From positions 1-37,815 of the forward strand of contig JALGVJ010000033.1 in the NCBI GenBank assembly GCA_029838195.1: DNA of 37,815 nucleotides. Reading direction: 5' to 3'. Below, piece by piece: positions 8,001 to 16,474 of this stretch. Every line of letters starts with the position of its first letter. The first letter of the stretch is position 1. The stretch is from Promethearchaeota archaeon. Its GTDB lineage: Archaea > Asgardarchaeota > Lokiarchaeia > Sigyniarchaeales > SOKP01. The notes below the pieces were generated by a model that saw nothing but the letters and a program-made list of their open reading frames with translations, had not been told where the DNA came from and did not search any database. The position numbers and the translations under genes are program-made.

Positions 8001-8264
8001 ACTTTTCCAGCAATAATTAAAGATGTTTTTTTTGTAGGATACGTGGATTGGGAAGTTAGATCATTTTAATCCTCTTAAAATGAGGCTAAAAACTTTCACG
8101 GCTATTCTACTCATAAAGGCTCCTTTCCAGAAATTATAAAATATTTGCCTAATGCCGAAATCATTGCATCTGAGAAAGGAATTGAAATAAAATTCGTGCC
8201 AACTCCCGAACAGCTCAATTTCGATTCTATTATCGAAAAAATTATAAAAAAAATGGAAAAATAA
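8001..8264 (+). pseudogene. Collapsed flavodiiron protein (FprA/Roo) relic
   Basis: One plus-strand frame carries three separate pieces of a flavodiiron protein. First is AIIKDVFFVGYVDWEVR, which matches the N-terminal strand of the diiron domain. Second is FHGYSTHKGS, which in intact proteins follows the first piece directly. Third is FPEIIKYLPNAEIIASEKG, which normally comes after the HxExDH metal motif. A C-terminal tail KFVPTPEQL then runs to TAA at 8262. Between the first and second pieces lie about 27 extra bases with two stop codons. Between the second and third, the whole metal-ligand section is gone, and the flavodoxin domain is reduced to the tail. Intact enzymes of about 400 residues reduce O2 or NO with electrons from rubredoxin, exactly the carrier encoded just upstream. 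Confidence 0.85.
8061..8083. repeat. Perfect 9-bp inverted repeat inside the FDP relic
   Basis: TCATTTTAA (8061-8069) and TTAAAATGA (8075-8083) are perfect inverted copies around a five-base loop, TCCTC. The element lies exactly where the flavodiiron relic is interrupted between its VDWEVR and FHGYST motifs, and it supplies both in-frame TAA codons there. It therefore looks like a small insertion rather than part of the original gene. I saw no second copy by eye in the window. Confidence 0.6.
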
Positions 8265-8283
8265 TAGCGAGGTATGAACAACA

Positions 8284-9465
8284 ATGGAATTTACTTTAAC
8301 AAAAGAGCAAAAGGCTCTTAAAGAAAAAGCACGCATCTTTGCAATTAATGAAATATTACCTGTAGCGAGAAAATATGACGAATCAGAAGAATTTCCGTTA
8401 GATGTCATTAAAAAAGCTCATGAACTAGGATTATTGAATTTATCCATTCCTAAGAAATATGGTGGCCCAGACTTGGGAATTTTAGATGCTTGTTTGGTGG
8501 TGGAGGAAATATCCTCCGCTTGTCCGGGTATTGCAACGTCAATTTTTGATAATAATTTAGGTGCGGAACCCATTATATTAGGAGGGAATGAAGAACAAAA
8601 GCAAAGGATATTGTCTCAACTAATAAAGGATTATAAGCTCATTGCTTTTGCTACTTCTGAACCAACCATGGGGTCAGATGTTGCCGGAATGAAATGTAGG
8701 GCAGAAAAAGATGGAGAGGATTATCTCTTAAATGGAACTAAATTTTGGGTTACCAATGGTGGTTTTGCTGATTATATCATCATTTTTGCTACTATCGATC
8801 CTCAATTAAAACATAAAGGTATTTGTGCTTTTATCGTTCCTACCGATTCTGAAGGCGTGAAATTAGGGAAACAAATTCCAAAACTCGGTCAAAGGGCATC
8901 CAATACGGTAGCCGTGGTATTAAAAAACGTTCGCGTGAAAAAAGAAAATGTATTGGCGAAGCCAGGAAGGGGTTTTGTTTTAGCAATGCAAACATTTGCT
9001 CACACGCGTCCGGCAATTGGTGCTTTTGCTATTGGATGTGCTCGTTCTGCCATGGAATATTCTATCGATTACGCTAAAAAGAGAGAAGCATTTGGAAGAA
9101 CTCTCAATAATTATCAAGCTATTCAATTTAAAATCGCTGAGATGTATAAAGATATTGAGGCTGCCCGTCTTCTTACATATAAAGCTGCTTGGGAAGCAGA
9201 CCAAGGGCTTGATAATAATCTTAGCTCATCCATAGCTAAAGCGTTTGCTTCAGATGTCGCAATGAAAGTTACTATGGAAGCCATCCAAATCTTCGGAGGC
9301 TATGGATATTTAAGAACATATCCAGTTGAAAAATTATTTCGAGATGCGAAATTATATCAGATCTACGAGGGGACTAGCGAAATTCAGAGAATTATTATCT
9401 CTAGGTTTGCCATGAAACGCTATGAACATGCCATGCCCTCTCTTTTTAAACGCGATAGAAAATAG
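8284..9465 (+). CDS. Acyl-CoA dehydrogenase
   Basis: A 393-residue FAD enzyme with the complete acyl-CoA dehydrogenase fold: N-terminal helical domain, beta domain with ATSEPTMGSDVAG and LNGTKFWVTNGG (flavin and substrate contacts), and C-terminal helical domain ending with IFGGYGYLRTYPVEKLFRDA and QIYEGTSEIQR. The Glu of that last motif is at the usual position of the catalytic base. It introduces an alpha-beta double bond into acyl-CoA thioesters and normally passes electrons to an electron-transferring flavoprotein, no gene for which is in the window. Length is typical. An SD (GAGGT, 8270-8274) precedes the ATG. It follows the flavodiiron relic closely and may use its old promoter. Substrate chain length cannot be told. 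Confidence 0.93.
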   Translation: MEFTLTKEQKALKEKARIFAINEILPVARKYDESEEFPLDVIKKAHELGLLNLSIPKKYGGPDLGILDACLVVEEISSACPGIATSIFDNNLGAEPIILGGNEEQKQRILSQLIKDYKLIAFATSEPTMGSDVAGMKCRAEKDGEDYLLNGTKFWVTNGGFADYIIIFATIDPQLKHKGICAFIVPTDSEGVKLGKQIPKLGQRASNTVAVVLKNVRVKKENVLAKPGRGFVLAMQTFAHTRPAIGAFAIGCARSAMEYSIDYAKKREAFGRTLNNYQAIQFKIAEMYKDIEAARLLTYKAAWEADQGLDNNLSSSIAKAFASDVAMKVTMEAIQIFGGYGYLRTYPVEKLFRDAKLYQIYEGTSEIQRIIISRFAMKRYEHAMPSLFKRDRK

Positions 9466-9478
9466 ATTTCTTAACTAA

Positions 9479-9489
9479 TTTTTTTTTTT
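9479..9489 (+). terminator. T-tract terminator after acyl-CoA dehydrogenase
   Basis: A run of eleven T starting 13 bases after the stop codon, with no hairpin, is the usual archaeal intrinsic termination signal. It lies in the convergent gap before the minus-strand phosphatase gene. Confidence 0.5.
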
Positions 9490-9594
9490 CTTAACATCTC
9501 CTTAATAATAACTTAATATTCGTAAAAGAAATTATTCAAATTTCAGAATTGGTCTCAAAAATGAATGTTATTGAAACTTCAAGGGAACTTTATT

Positions 9595-10167
9595 TTAATC
9601 TTCTTTTTTAATATAATCCACGATTAAGTTGGCCGCTTCTAAAAAATTATCTGCAATTAATGTGGGCGTGATAGATTGCTGTTTTAAATCGGTTAGATGA
9701 TGTTTACCATGTCCTGTTAATAAATAGACGGTTTTACAACCAGCATTAATTCCAAGTAAAATATCAGTGGGGTGATCCCCTATTACCCATGATTGTCTTA
9801 AATCGATATCATATTGCGTGCGTGCTTCTAATAAAGAGTGTATTTTTGGCTTTCTGCATTCACAATTATCTTCAGGAATGTGAGGGCATACATAAGTTTT
9901 TTTTATATCAATTCCATGAGATTCGAGAACATGGACTAAATGTTCATTAAATCTTAAAAAATCCTCATGAGTATAATATCCCCTTCCTATGCCTGATTGA
10001 TTCGTGACAATAAAAAATATAAAATGCGGTTTAAGTACTTTTAATCCCTCAATTACGCCAGATAATAATTTAAAATCCTCTATTTTATGAACATATCCTT
10101 TATCTTCATTTAAAGTTCCATCCCTATCTAAAAATATAGCTTTTTGTTTTTCTTTCTTCGATTTCAT
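9595..10167 (-). CDS. gmhB: GmhB-like HAD phosphatase (histidinol/heptose type)
   Basis: A 190-residue HAD subfamily IIIA phosphatase. Motif I is IFLDRDGTLN (nucleophile Asp14, acid/base Asp16), motif II FIVTNQSGIGRGYY, then the zinc loop CPHIPEDNCECRKP and motif IV GDHPTDILLGINAGC. The zinc loop with CxH and CxCRKP is specific to the GmhB (D-glycero-D-manno-heptose-1,7-bisphosphate 7-phosphatase) and histidinol-phosphatase branch. It would remove phosphate from a sugar bisphosphate in activated heptose synthesis. No other nucleotide-heptose gene is in view, so the substrate is uncertain. The start is the ATG at 10167. Confidence 0.9.
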   Translation of the reverse strand: MKSKKEKQKAIFLDRDGTLNEDKGYVHKIEDFKLLSGVIEGLKVLKPHFIFFIVTNQSGIGRGYYTHEDFLRFNEHLVHVLESHGIDIKKTYVCPHIPEDNCECRKPKIHSLLEARTQYDIDLRQSWVIGDHPTDILLGINAGCKTVYLLTGHGKHHLTDLKQQSITPTLIADNFLEAANLIVDYIKKED

Positions 10168-10766
10168 CCTTTAAATTTCCTTTCTCTCCTCCTCTTTTCA
10201 TGAATAAAAATGATTCACGTGTAAAAAATTATGCTCAAAATAGTAAAATCCTTTTCCTTTTTTAGATCACGTTCAATGCGATATAATAAATAAACTTGTT
10301 GGGAACTATATAAACAATGATTTTTGTCTGATATGGAACTTCAAAATTTAATAAGATTTAATCAAATAAAAAAAGCTTCTAATTAGAAATCTTAAAATAA
10401 AAAAAAGAGAAAGAGAGATTCCTGAATTTTCATCAATTTTAATTGTTAAACAAAAGTGAATAAATTAGGAAATTACTTATATTAGGGGATATTGTTTTTT
10501 CATGAATCTCTCTCTATTCTACAAAGAAGTAATTTAAGTATTTAAATCTTAGCATTTTTACTCCAAATATAGTGATGGTTTAAGAGAAGATTGATTTAAA
10601 GAGAAAAGGAAAAATTTTAAGAAGAGTTTAACTCAATTGAGTATTCTTGAAAAAAATTCTATCTCTACTTGATTTCATGAATGATCTAAATGCATTAAGA
10701 ACACGGGCAAATATTAGATTTTCTAAAGGGATTAATAATTTAAATTATTCTTGATTAGAACTATTC
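10168..10766. other. 600-base gap without recognisable gene
   Basis: AT-rich, with several short frames of under 20 codons and no SD-linked start. A TATA-like ACTATATAAAC (10305-10315) has no gene within normal distance. It presumably contains the promoters of the divergent phosphatase and ABC transporter genes. No repeat or RNA structure stood out. Confidence 0.4.
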
Positions 10767-11519
10767 GTGTCTGAGGAAAAAGATAGCGATAATACATTCG
10801 ACGAAGTTAATGGGCAGGAATTTGATGACTTTTTTAAAAAAGATATTATAATAGCGAAAAATTTAATTAAGGATTATGAAATCGGCGAATTCATCATTCG
10901 TGCAATAGATAATGTCTCATTAAGTATTGAAGCAGGAGCGTTTGTTGTAATTAAAGGACCCTCTGGCGCAGGAAAGACTACACTACTACGCTTATTAAGC
11001 GGGATAGAGCGCCCCACTCAAGGGGAAATCTATTCATTTGGGGTAAAAATCTCAGACATGTTGGAAGAATCAGTCAGTACATTTAGACTTGCTCATCATG
11101 GTTTTGTTTTTCAAAATTATAATTTAATCAGTACTTTAAGTGCTGAAGAAAATGTTATTTTTCCCATGAATCTTTCGGGCATCCCCATTAAAAGAGCAAG
11201 GGCACGAGCAGTAGAATTATTGAATAAAGTGGGCCTCTCAGAAAGAAAAGAACACCTTCCATTTCAATTATCCGCCGGGGAACAGCAGAGAGCAGCATTG
11301 GTTCGTGCATTAGCAAATGATCCTCCCTTGATCTTCGCAGATGAACCCACAGCAAATTTAGACAAATATTCAAGTATGAAAATAAAAGATATTTTTCAAG
11401 AATTAAAAGAAAAGAAAAAAACTATTATTTTAGCCACCCACGATGACAATTTGATACAACTTGCGAATAGAATCATTGAAATCGATGAAGGACAAATTAA
11501 AAATGATGTAATGAAATAA
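10767..11519 (+). CDS. ABC transporter ATPase, LolD/MacB type
   Basis: A 250-residue nucleotide-binding subunit. Walker A GPSGAGKTT is at about residues 64-72, the Q-loop in VFQNYNLI, signature LSAGEQQR at about 168-175, Walker B LIFADEPT at about 187-194 and the switch His in ATHDD. The order and the short loop before the Q-loop are those of the MacB/LolD/FtsE group, which drives mechanotransmission rather than classic substrate channels. The first 30 residues are an acidic extension not found in most relatives. The start is a GTG. The next gene, 28 bases on, encodes the matching FtsX-type permease, so the two form one membrane complex. Confidence 0.92.
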   Translation: MSEEKDSDNTFDEVNGQEFDDFFKKDIIIAKNLIKDYEIGEFIIRAIDNVSLSIEAGAFVVIKGPSGAGKTTLLRLLSGIERPTQGEIYSFGVKISDMLEESVSTFRLAHHGFVFQNYNLISTLSAEENVIFPMNLSGIPIKRARARAVELLNKVGLSERKEHLPFQLSAGEQQRAALVRALANDPPLIFADEPTANLDKYSSMKIKDIFQELKEKKKTIILATHDDNLIQLANRIIEIDEGQIKNDVMK

Positions 11520-11547
11520 AATAGACTTGTGAGGGTATCGAAAGAGA

Positions 11548-13449
11548 ATGTCCATTAATTTTCTTTTAAAAGATTTCTTTCGAGGAAAAAATCAAACGCT
11601 TCCTCACATATTTGTTTTAATTATAATGATTGCTACTGATATCTTTCAGGTAAATTGTAATTTTTTAATAGGGTTGAAAATATATCCTCTTGGAAATTAT
11701 TCACAATTCCAGAATAATCCATATTTTTTCACTGGAACGATAAATCTGATTTATTCACAACTATCACTCCTTAATCTATATTTAATGCATCTTTTAACGA
11801 TTATTGTGATTTGGGTAATTATCACCTCCTTCTTAGCTTATAAAAAACGAGATATTGCAATAATGAGGGCAATTGGCGGTGTACCAAATAATTTATATGG
11901 TTTTTTCATGAAAGAAATTTTTTTATTATTTTTAATCGGGTATATCATGGGATTTTTTTTAGGAATTTTTTTTACATTAATTTTTTTTATATGGGGCTCA
12001 ATTATCACGGGATCTTTTAATCTTTCATTTGATTTCCTTCATAATTTAATCTTTTTTTTCATTTACATGGTTAGTGTCTTTCTAATTGCGGGCAAAAAGC
12101 TGAAAAAAATAGGTAATGAGCCATTAACTAAAAATTTTTCATCCGATCTTCCATTATCTTTAAATGTAACGGCGAAATTAAAATTTCTATTGAATTTTTT
12201 AAGTGCGCTAAGCTTAAAATTCAAAATTTCCATTATTAATGTTTTACGAAAGAAAAAAGAATATCAGAGAAATTTTCTTTTTTTTTCCCTAATATTTTCT
12301 CTCCTTTTTACGCTTGGGTTAAATATTTTGATTATTCGAGAATCTTCCCATCAATGGATTAATAATGCTCAAGGAACAAACGTCCTCATCATTGGTCATG
12401 AAGATGTTTTATATCATTATTCTCTTATGTATGAAATGTTTTCAGATCCCCGGATTTTTATTGATGAGAATAATATTGATTTCTTAAATGAGGATTACAT
12501 ATTCAGTCGTAACCAAATACAAGCATTAGAAAATATAAAGGGTATTCTTTCAATAGAAGATCGTTTAATCTCATTCTGCGAGGTTAAAGAACTCAAGGGA
12601 TTAATCGTAGATGATAATGGAGAATACATGACGATTGGTGAAAATCGACAAGGAATCATTCCGATTATCGGAATAGAACAAGACTCTCTCATAAAAAATA
12701 GTGAAATAGAAGGGAAATGGGGGGAAAACGATTATATGGTAATTGGAGATGGACTAGCAAGCAATTTTTTCGAATATCCTCTCAATCAATCAATTTATGT
12801 AAAATCTTTACAAGAGATTTTCCATATTTCTGGTGTAATTATCGATAGTTTTTATAATGGCCATGTCGGGTATATTTCATTAAAAGAATATCAAGAACAT
12901 TTAAAATTAAGACAAGATCTGGTAAATCTAGTGCTACTCTCATGTGATCCAATTTCTTGGGGAGATGATTTTGATCTTTTAAGGAGTATTATTACAAAGA
13001 ATCTGGGAGAAGAATTTACTTTTTTGAGCTTGGATTTTGCATTTAAAAAAAATCATGATTTTTTGGATTCGCTAGCAGTGTATCCATTCTTTCTATTTTT
13101 TTTCATTTCTCTAAATGTTTTCCTTTCAATATATAATTATCAAAGAGGAGCATTACAAGGGAATCTTAAAGATTTTATTCTCATTAAAATGTTAGGAGCT
13201 AAAATGAAAACTTTAAAACAAATTTTATTCTTAGAATCTTTTTATGCTTTTTTTCCTGCGTTAATTTTAGGCTTGTCCCTTTCGATGATAGCTACTCCTC
13301 TATTCTTACATGATCGTGCTTATTTACCTGGTCTGATTTTTCCAATAAGTTTATTTTTCATTTCTTTTATTATGATGTTAATATTTATTGGATTTAGTAT
13401 TAGAGTTCTATTCAAAAAATTAAGTGAGGCATTATTTTTGAACCGCTGA
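11548..13449 (+). CDS. FtsX-like ABC permease
   Basis: A 633-residue membrane protein with two FtsX modules. Hydrophobic segments at about residues 20-40, 75-100 (ending FLAYKKRDIAIMRAIGG, the typical coupling helix), 110-145 and 160-180 form the first. A segment at about 240-265 follows, then an external domain of about 220 residues (275-495), and three C-terminal segments with a second coupling motif (ILIKMLGAKMKTLKQI). The external part probably binds a lipid, lipoprotein or envelope partner. It pairs with the ATPase gene immediately upstream. Very Phe/Ile-rich segments reflect the low GC content. The substrate is unknown. Size fits the MacB-like permeases common in archaea. Confidence 0.88.
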   Translation: MSINFLLKDFFRGKNQTLPHIFVLIIMIATDIFQVNCNFLIGLKIYPLGNYSQFQNNPYFFTGTINLIYSQLSLLNLYLMHLLTIIVIWVIITSFLAYKKRDIAIMRAIGGVPNNLYGFFMKEIFLLFLIGYIMGFFLGIFFTLIFFIWGSIITGSFNLSFDFLHNLIFFFIYMVSVFLIAGKKLKKIGNEPLTKNFSSDLPLSLNVTAKLKFLLNFLSALSLKFKISIINVLRKKKEYQRNFLFFSLIFSLLFTLGLNILIIRESSHQWINNAQGTNVLIIGHEDVLYHYSLMYEMFSDPRIFIDENNIDFLNEDYIFSRNQIQALENIKGILSIEDRLISFCEVKELKGLIVDDNGEYMTIGENRQGIIPIIGIEQDSLIKNSEIEGKWGENDYMVIGDGLASNFFEYPLNQSIYVKSLQEIFHISGVIIDSFYNGHVGYISLKEYQEHLKLRQDLVNLVLLSCDPISWGDDFDLLRSIITKNLGEEFTFLSLDFAFKKNHDFLDSLAVYPFFLFFFISLNVFLSIYNYQRGALQGNLKDFILIKMLGAKMKTLKQILFLESFYAFFPALILGLSLSMIATPLFLHDRAYLPGLIFPISLFFISFIMMLIFIGFSIRVLFKKLSEALFLNR

Positions 13450-13583
13450 TATAAGCGATAATCTCTCTATAAAAGAAAAATATACTTTATCCATGGGAAA
13501 ACCGTAGCTTAAAATTTAAAAAAACCTTATTTATTATGAGAAGTTCTATAAAAAAGAAAAAAGATGCATTAATTTAAATCGAG

Positions 13584-14690
13584 ATGATAACAATGTCAGA
13601 GGAATCTTTAAAAAAACGTGTAAAAGAATTAGAAAAAGAGTTAGAAATAAAGGAAAAAGAAATAAATCAATATTTGGACAGGATTGAACAATTAGAAGAC
13701 ACTATCATGAGATTAGAAAAAATAATTTCCAATGAAGAGACAACGGATTCAAGAACGCTCATTCTTTTAGATGAGAAGGAAAGAGAAATTCGAGAATTAA
13801 AAGATAAGATGGGATTTTTAAGGAAAGAAAATATAAAATTACAACAAGAACTCAGTAAATATCAAAAAAAAGATAGTTCTTCCGTAATTCGATTAGAAGA
13901 AAAAAAATTCCCCCTTGATAACTTAGTAGAAGATTTACAGAGAAAAATTAATCAACAAAAAACTATCATTGCCCAATTAAAAACGGAAAATGAAAAATTG
14001 GAAGAATTGAAAAATAGCTTGAAAGCAAAAGATAAAAAAATCAATGAATTAACAGCAAGAATTAATGAATTGGAACAAATTAAAATTGAAAAGGGAGAAT
14101 TGCCGGTGGAGGCCAAAACGGCGGTCGAGAAAAGCTTAACTCAAGAATTACAAGAAAAATTAAATAAAACCCGAATGGAATTAGAAATAACCAAAGAAAA
14201 ACTACGGGCTGTTGAGAAAGCTCAAAAAAAAGGAGAAACAAGACCTCTCTCAAGCATGATTTCGAAATTACAGCAAGAAAAAGAAGATCTTAAAAACCTC
14301 TTACAAAAGAAAGAAGATGAAATTACCTTATTGAATAATGAATTAGAAAGCGTGAAAAAATCAAAATCAGAACTTGTTGAAGTACCCCCTTCCCTAGCGG
14401 CGAATATAAGCCCTACTGTTTCTGAACTAACCGAATTATTACAAGATAAATTAAATAAAGCACGTTCTCGTATTCAATTACTAGAACAAGAACTTAAAGT
14501 CGCTAAAGGAGGTTCAGAAATTTCTTCTGAAAAAATAAAATTCGAATTAATGGAAGAAGTAAAAGTTAAAGAAGATAAAATTAAACAACTTCAGCAACAA
14601 GTAAAAATGTTAGAAGAAAAATTAAAAGAACGAGAATTAAAACTTTCTGGTTTGAAAAGTACCCTTAAAAGTCTATTGAATGAAAAATAA
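13584..14690 (+). CDS. Long coiled-coil protein
   Basis: A 368-residue protein that is almost wholly heptad-like from residue 5 to the end: Glu/Lys/Leu-rich, without Gly, Pro or aromatic clusters. It breaks only near residues 170-180 (ELPVEAKTA), 210-220 and 265-275 (EVPPSLAANISPTVSE), giving three rods. No membrane segment or signal is seen. Asgard archaea carry many such proteins and their roles are mostly unknown; a cytoskeletal or tethering function is only possible. The ATG at 13584 opens the frame, but the ATG three codons on (13593) may be used instead. Its 3' end lies 55 bases before the RNase Z start, so co-transcription is likely. Confidence 0.8.
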   Translation: MITMSEESLKKRVKELEKELEIKEKEINQYLDRIEQLEDTIMRLEKIISNEETTDSRTLILLDEKEREIRELKDKMGFLRKENIKLQQELSKYQKKDSSSVIRLEEKKFPLDNLVEDLQRKINQQKTIIAQLKTENEKLEELKNSLKAKDKKINELTARINELEQIKIEKGELPVEAKTAVEKSLTQELQEKLNKTRMELEITKEKLRAVEKAQKKGETRPLSSMISKLQQEKEDLKNLLQKKEDEITLLNNELESVKKSKSELVEVPPSLAANISPTVSELTELLQDKLNKARSRIQLLEQELKVAKGGSEISSEKIKFELMEEVKVKEDKIKQLQQQVKMLEEKLKERELKLSGLKSTLKSLLNEK

Positions 14691-14745
14691 GTATTTTGTA
14701 CGGAAAAACGATTCAAAAAAATTTCAAAAAAAAAGCGTAGTTCTG

Positions 14746-15729
14746 ATGATTGAACTAATAATTCTAGGATCTTCCGGAAGTATCCCGATAAGAGAACGAA
14801 ACTTACCCTCCATTGCACTTAAATATCGATCCGAAATCCTTCTATTTGATTGTGGAGAAGATGTTCAAAGAAGATTTTTAGAAGCGGGATTGAAATTAAA
14901 CAAGCCCATGAAAATTTTTATCACTCATTTTCACGGGGATCACATTATTGGATTACCAGGTTTATTATTCCGATTTAATTTAACTGATAGAACCGCTCCT
15001 TTAGCAATTTACGGCCCCCCACGTCTTTTTATTTACCTTTATTTTCATCATAAAATAGTTGGATTGAAAGCTAGATATCCCCTAAGAATAATAGAAATTG
15101 ATCATGACACAAATACCCTTATTAAATATGATGGATTAAATAACTATGATTCTAAAACGGAAATAAAAATTGAAAATAACACTCTCTTTGAATCAAAATA
15201 TTATAGCATTCAATATGCTGTGATGGAACACTCCGTTCGTAATTATGCATATTCCTTTATCGAAAAGCCTCGTCCTGGAAAATTTCATCCTGAAAAAGCT
15301 AAAGAACTTGGAATTCCCCCGAGCCCTCTCTGGAAAAAAATGCAAGAAGGTAAAAAAATCACCTATAAGGGGAAAAGAATCAATCCCATTAACGAAGGAA
15401 TTGTCGATCCTAAACGTTCCGGGAGAAAAATTACGTACTCTGGAGATACAGCACCTTGTAATGCATTAATCGAATTAGGTAAAAATTCAGATATTTTGAT
15501 TCACGAAGCTACTTATACAGAACATCTGAAAAACATCGCTAGAAAGAAAAAACATTCTACTTCTGTTGATGCTGCCGAAATTGCATTAAAAATGAATGCC
15601 AAACAATTGCTACTAACACATATCTCTTCACGTTATGAAGATGATACCACTAAATTACTTGAAGAAGCAAAAAATGTTTTCCCTAATACTTTATTGGCAA
15701 GAGATCTAATGAAAATCTCTCTATTTTAA
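14746..15729 (+). CDS. rnz: Ribonuclease Z (tRNA 3' endonuclease)
   Basis: A 327-residue metallo-beta-lactamase protein that cuts the 3' trailer from pre-tRNA. This is essential here because none of the three tRNA genes in the window encodes CCA. The metal motif THFHGDHIIGLPG and the later His/Asp ligands in EHSVRN, YSGDTAPC and LTHISSRYED are all present, as is the HEATY segment before the final helices. The exosite arm (residues about 175-215) includes PRPGKFHPEKAKELGIP. The frame is open further upstream to 14680, but the homologous start is the ATG at 14746 (MIELIILGSSGSIP), since the preceding 22 residues are a lysine-rich, non-conserved stretch overlapping the coiled-coil gene. Confidence 0.93.
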   Translation: MIELIILGSSGSIPIRERNLPSIALKYRSEILLFDCGEDVQRRFLEAGLKLNKPMKIFITHFHGDHIIGLPGLLFRFNLTDRTAPLAIYGPPRLFIYLYFHHKIVGLKARYPLRIIEIDHDTNTLIKYDGLNNYDSKTEIKIENNTLFESKYYSIQYAVMEHSVRNYAYSFIEKPRPGKFHPEKAKELGIPPSPLWKKMQEGKKITYKGKRINPINEGIVDPKRSGRKITYSGDTAPCNALIELGKNSDILIHEATYTEHLKNIARKKKHSTSVDAAEIALKMNAKQLLLTHISSRYEDDTTKLLEEAKNVFPNTLLARDLMKISLF

Positions 15730-15785
15730 AATAAGAATGAACTTCTTGAGCATAAAAATATAAATGAATAAAAAAAATTTAAATT

Positions 15786-15995
15786 TTATTTTCCTCCCGC
15801 AATGTGAGGAAGAATGACCACTTTTGAACTGGGAGTGATTTTCGTATCGGGATCCGCTTTTTTGCCATCCACTAAGATGCCAAAATATTTATCCTCTAAG
15901 TTTAATTCTCTGAGTAGATCACCGACAGTCATAGTTCTCTCTGGAGTAAACGTTTCATAAATTCCAGTTTCTAGTAATTCACTTACTTGTTTCAC
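15786..15995 (-). CDS. MoaD/ThiS-like sulfur carrier ending GGK
   Basis: A 69-residue beta-grasp (ubiquitin-fold) protein: VGDLLRELNL, GILVDGKK, the SSKVVILPHIAGG tail and one extra Lys after the Gly-Gly. Members of this family are adenylated and thiolated on a C-terminal Gly to deliver sulfur for molybdopterin/tungstopterin or thiolated tRNA, or act as archaeal SAMP-type protein tags. The extra residue would have to be removed first, or the protein is activated unusually. The start is a GTG (15995) with an AAGGAAA SD just before it. It is convergent with RNase Z. The tungstopterin enzyme AOR at 35405 is one possible beneficiary. Confidence 0.85.
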   Translation of the reverse strand: MKQVSELLETGIYETFTPERTMTVGDLLRELNLEDKYFGILVDGKKADPDTKITPSSKVVILPHIAGGK

Positions 15996-16175
15996 TTTTC
16001 CTTACCTATTATAAAATTTGAATTAGTTTTACTTTAAATAAAAATAAACACTACTCATATAAATATTTATTCCATTAATTTCTAAAACTTGGTCTTATAT
16101 AATAAGATGCAGTGAATATCTTTTAAATTTAGCTTTAAAAGAGAGCAAATATTAAAAAATGTTTTATAATTCTTT

Positions 16176-16189
16176 TGAAAGATATAAAG
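16176..16189 (+). promoter_or_regulatory. Candidate BRE/TATA for the TPR gene
   Basis: TTGAAAGATATAAAG reads as a purine BRE followed by a TATA box. At archaeal spacing it would start transcription near 16210, about 30 bases before the ATG at 16244. That fits a gene beginning at 16244 much better than one beginning at the GTG at 16475. Confidence 0.4.
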
Positions 16190-16243
16190 AATTTAAAAAT
16201 CCATTTCTTTTTTATTGATACATTAATTTTAGTGCATGATTAG

Positions 16244-16474
16244 ATGAAATTGAAATGCCTTTCTAAAAGAGTTGAGAAATAGATTATTGAAATTGACTCC
16301 GATTTAAAAGATTATAGCGATTTTCTTGAGAAGCAACGAAAAAAAATAATTCATGCACAAGAATTAAAGGATATTCATGAGAAGAAAAAAGTTTTAGAGG
16401 AAATCATCTCATCTACAATTACTTTTTCTAACGAACTTGCTACAGCAGGCGATTATTTTGAAGCATGTGAACTC
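16244..16474 (+). other. N-terminal extension of the TPR gene with in-frame amber codon
   Basis: From the ATG at 16244 the frame of the following TPR gene is open except for a single TAG at codon 13 (16280-16282). The sequence after it (IIEIDSDLKDYSDFLEKQRK and on through STITFSNELATAGDYFEACE) has the same helical, repeat-like character as the annotated protein and looks coding right up to the GTG at 16475. Either the gene has a recent nonsense mutation, or the TAG is read through, or a non-standard start between 16283 and 16474 is used. TAG ends other genes in this window (8284-9465 and 21634-23259), so it is a normal stop here. Confidence 0.6.

Noticed and set aside
8061..8408. 115-codon minus-strand frame over the FDP relic and the start of the acyl-CoA dehydrogenase
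   Set aside because: Low-complexity Phe/Ser-rich product, antisense to recognisable coding sequence.
14680..14745. RNase Z starting at the ATG that overlaps the coiled-coil gene
   Set aside because: The extra 22 residues are lysine-rich and not family-like. The ATG at 14746 begins the conserved first strand directly.
16280..16282. Pyrrolysine at the amber codon of the TPR gene
   Set aside because: A single TAG in a non-enzyme, TAG used as a normal stop in this window, and no pyl gene visible. A nonsense change or error is simpler.
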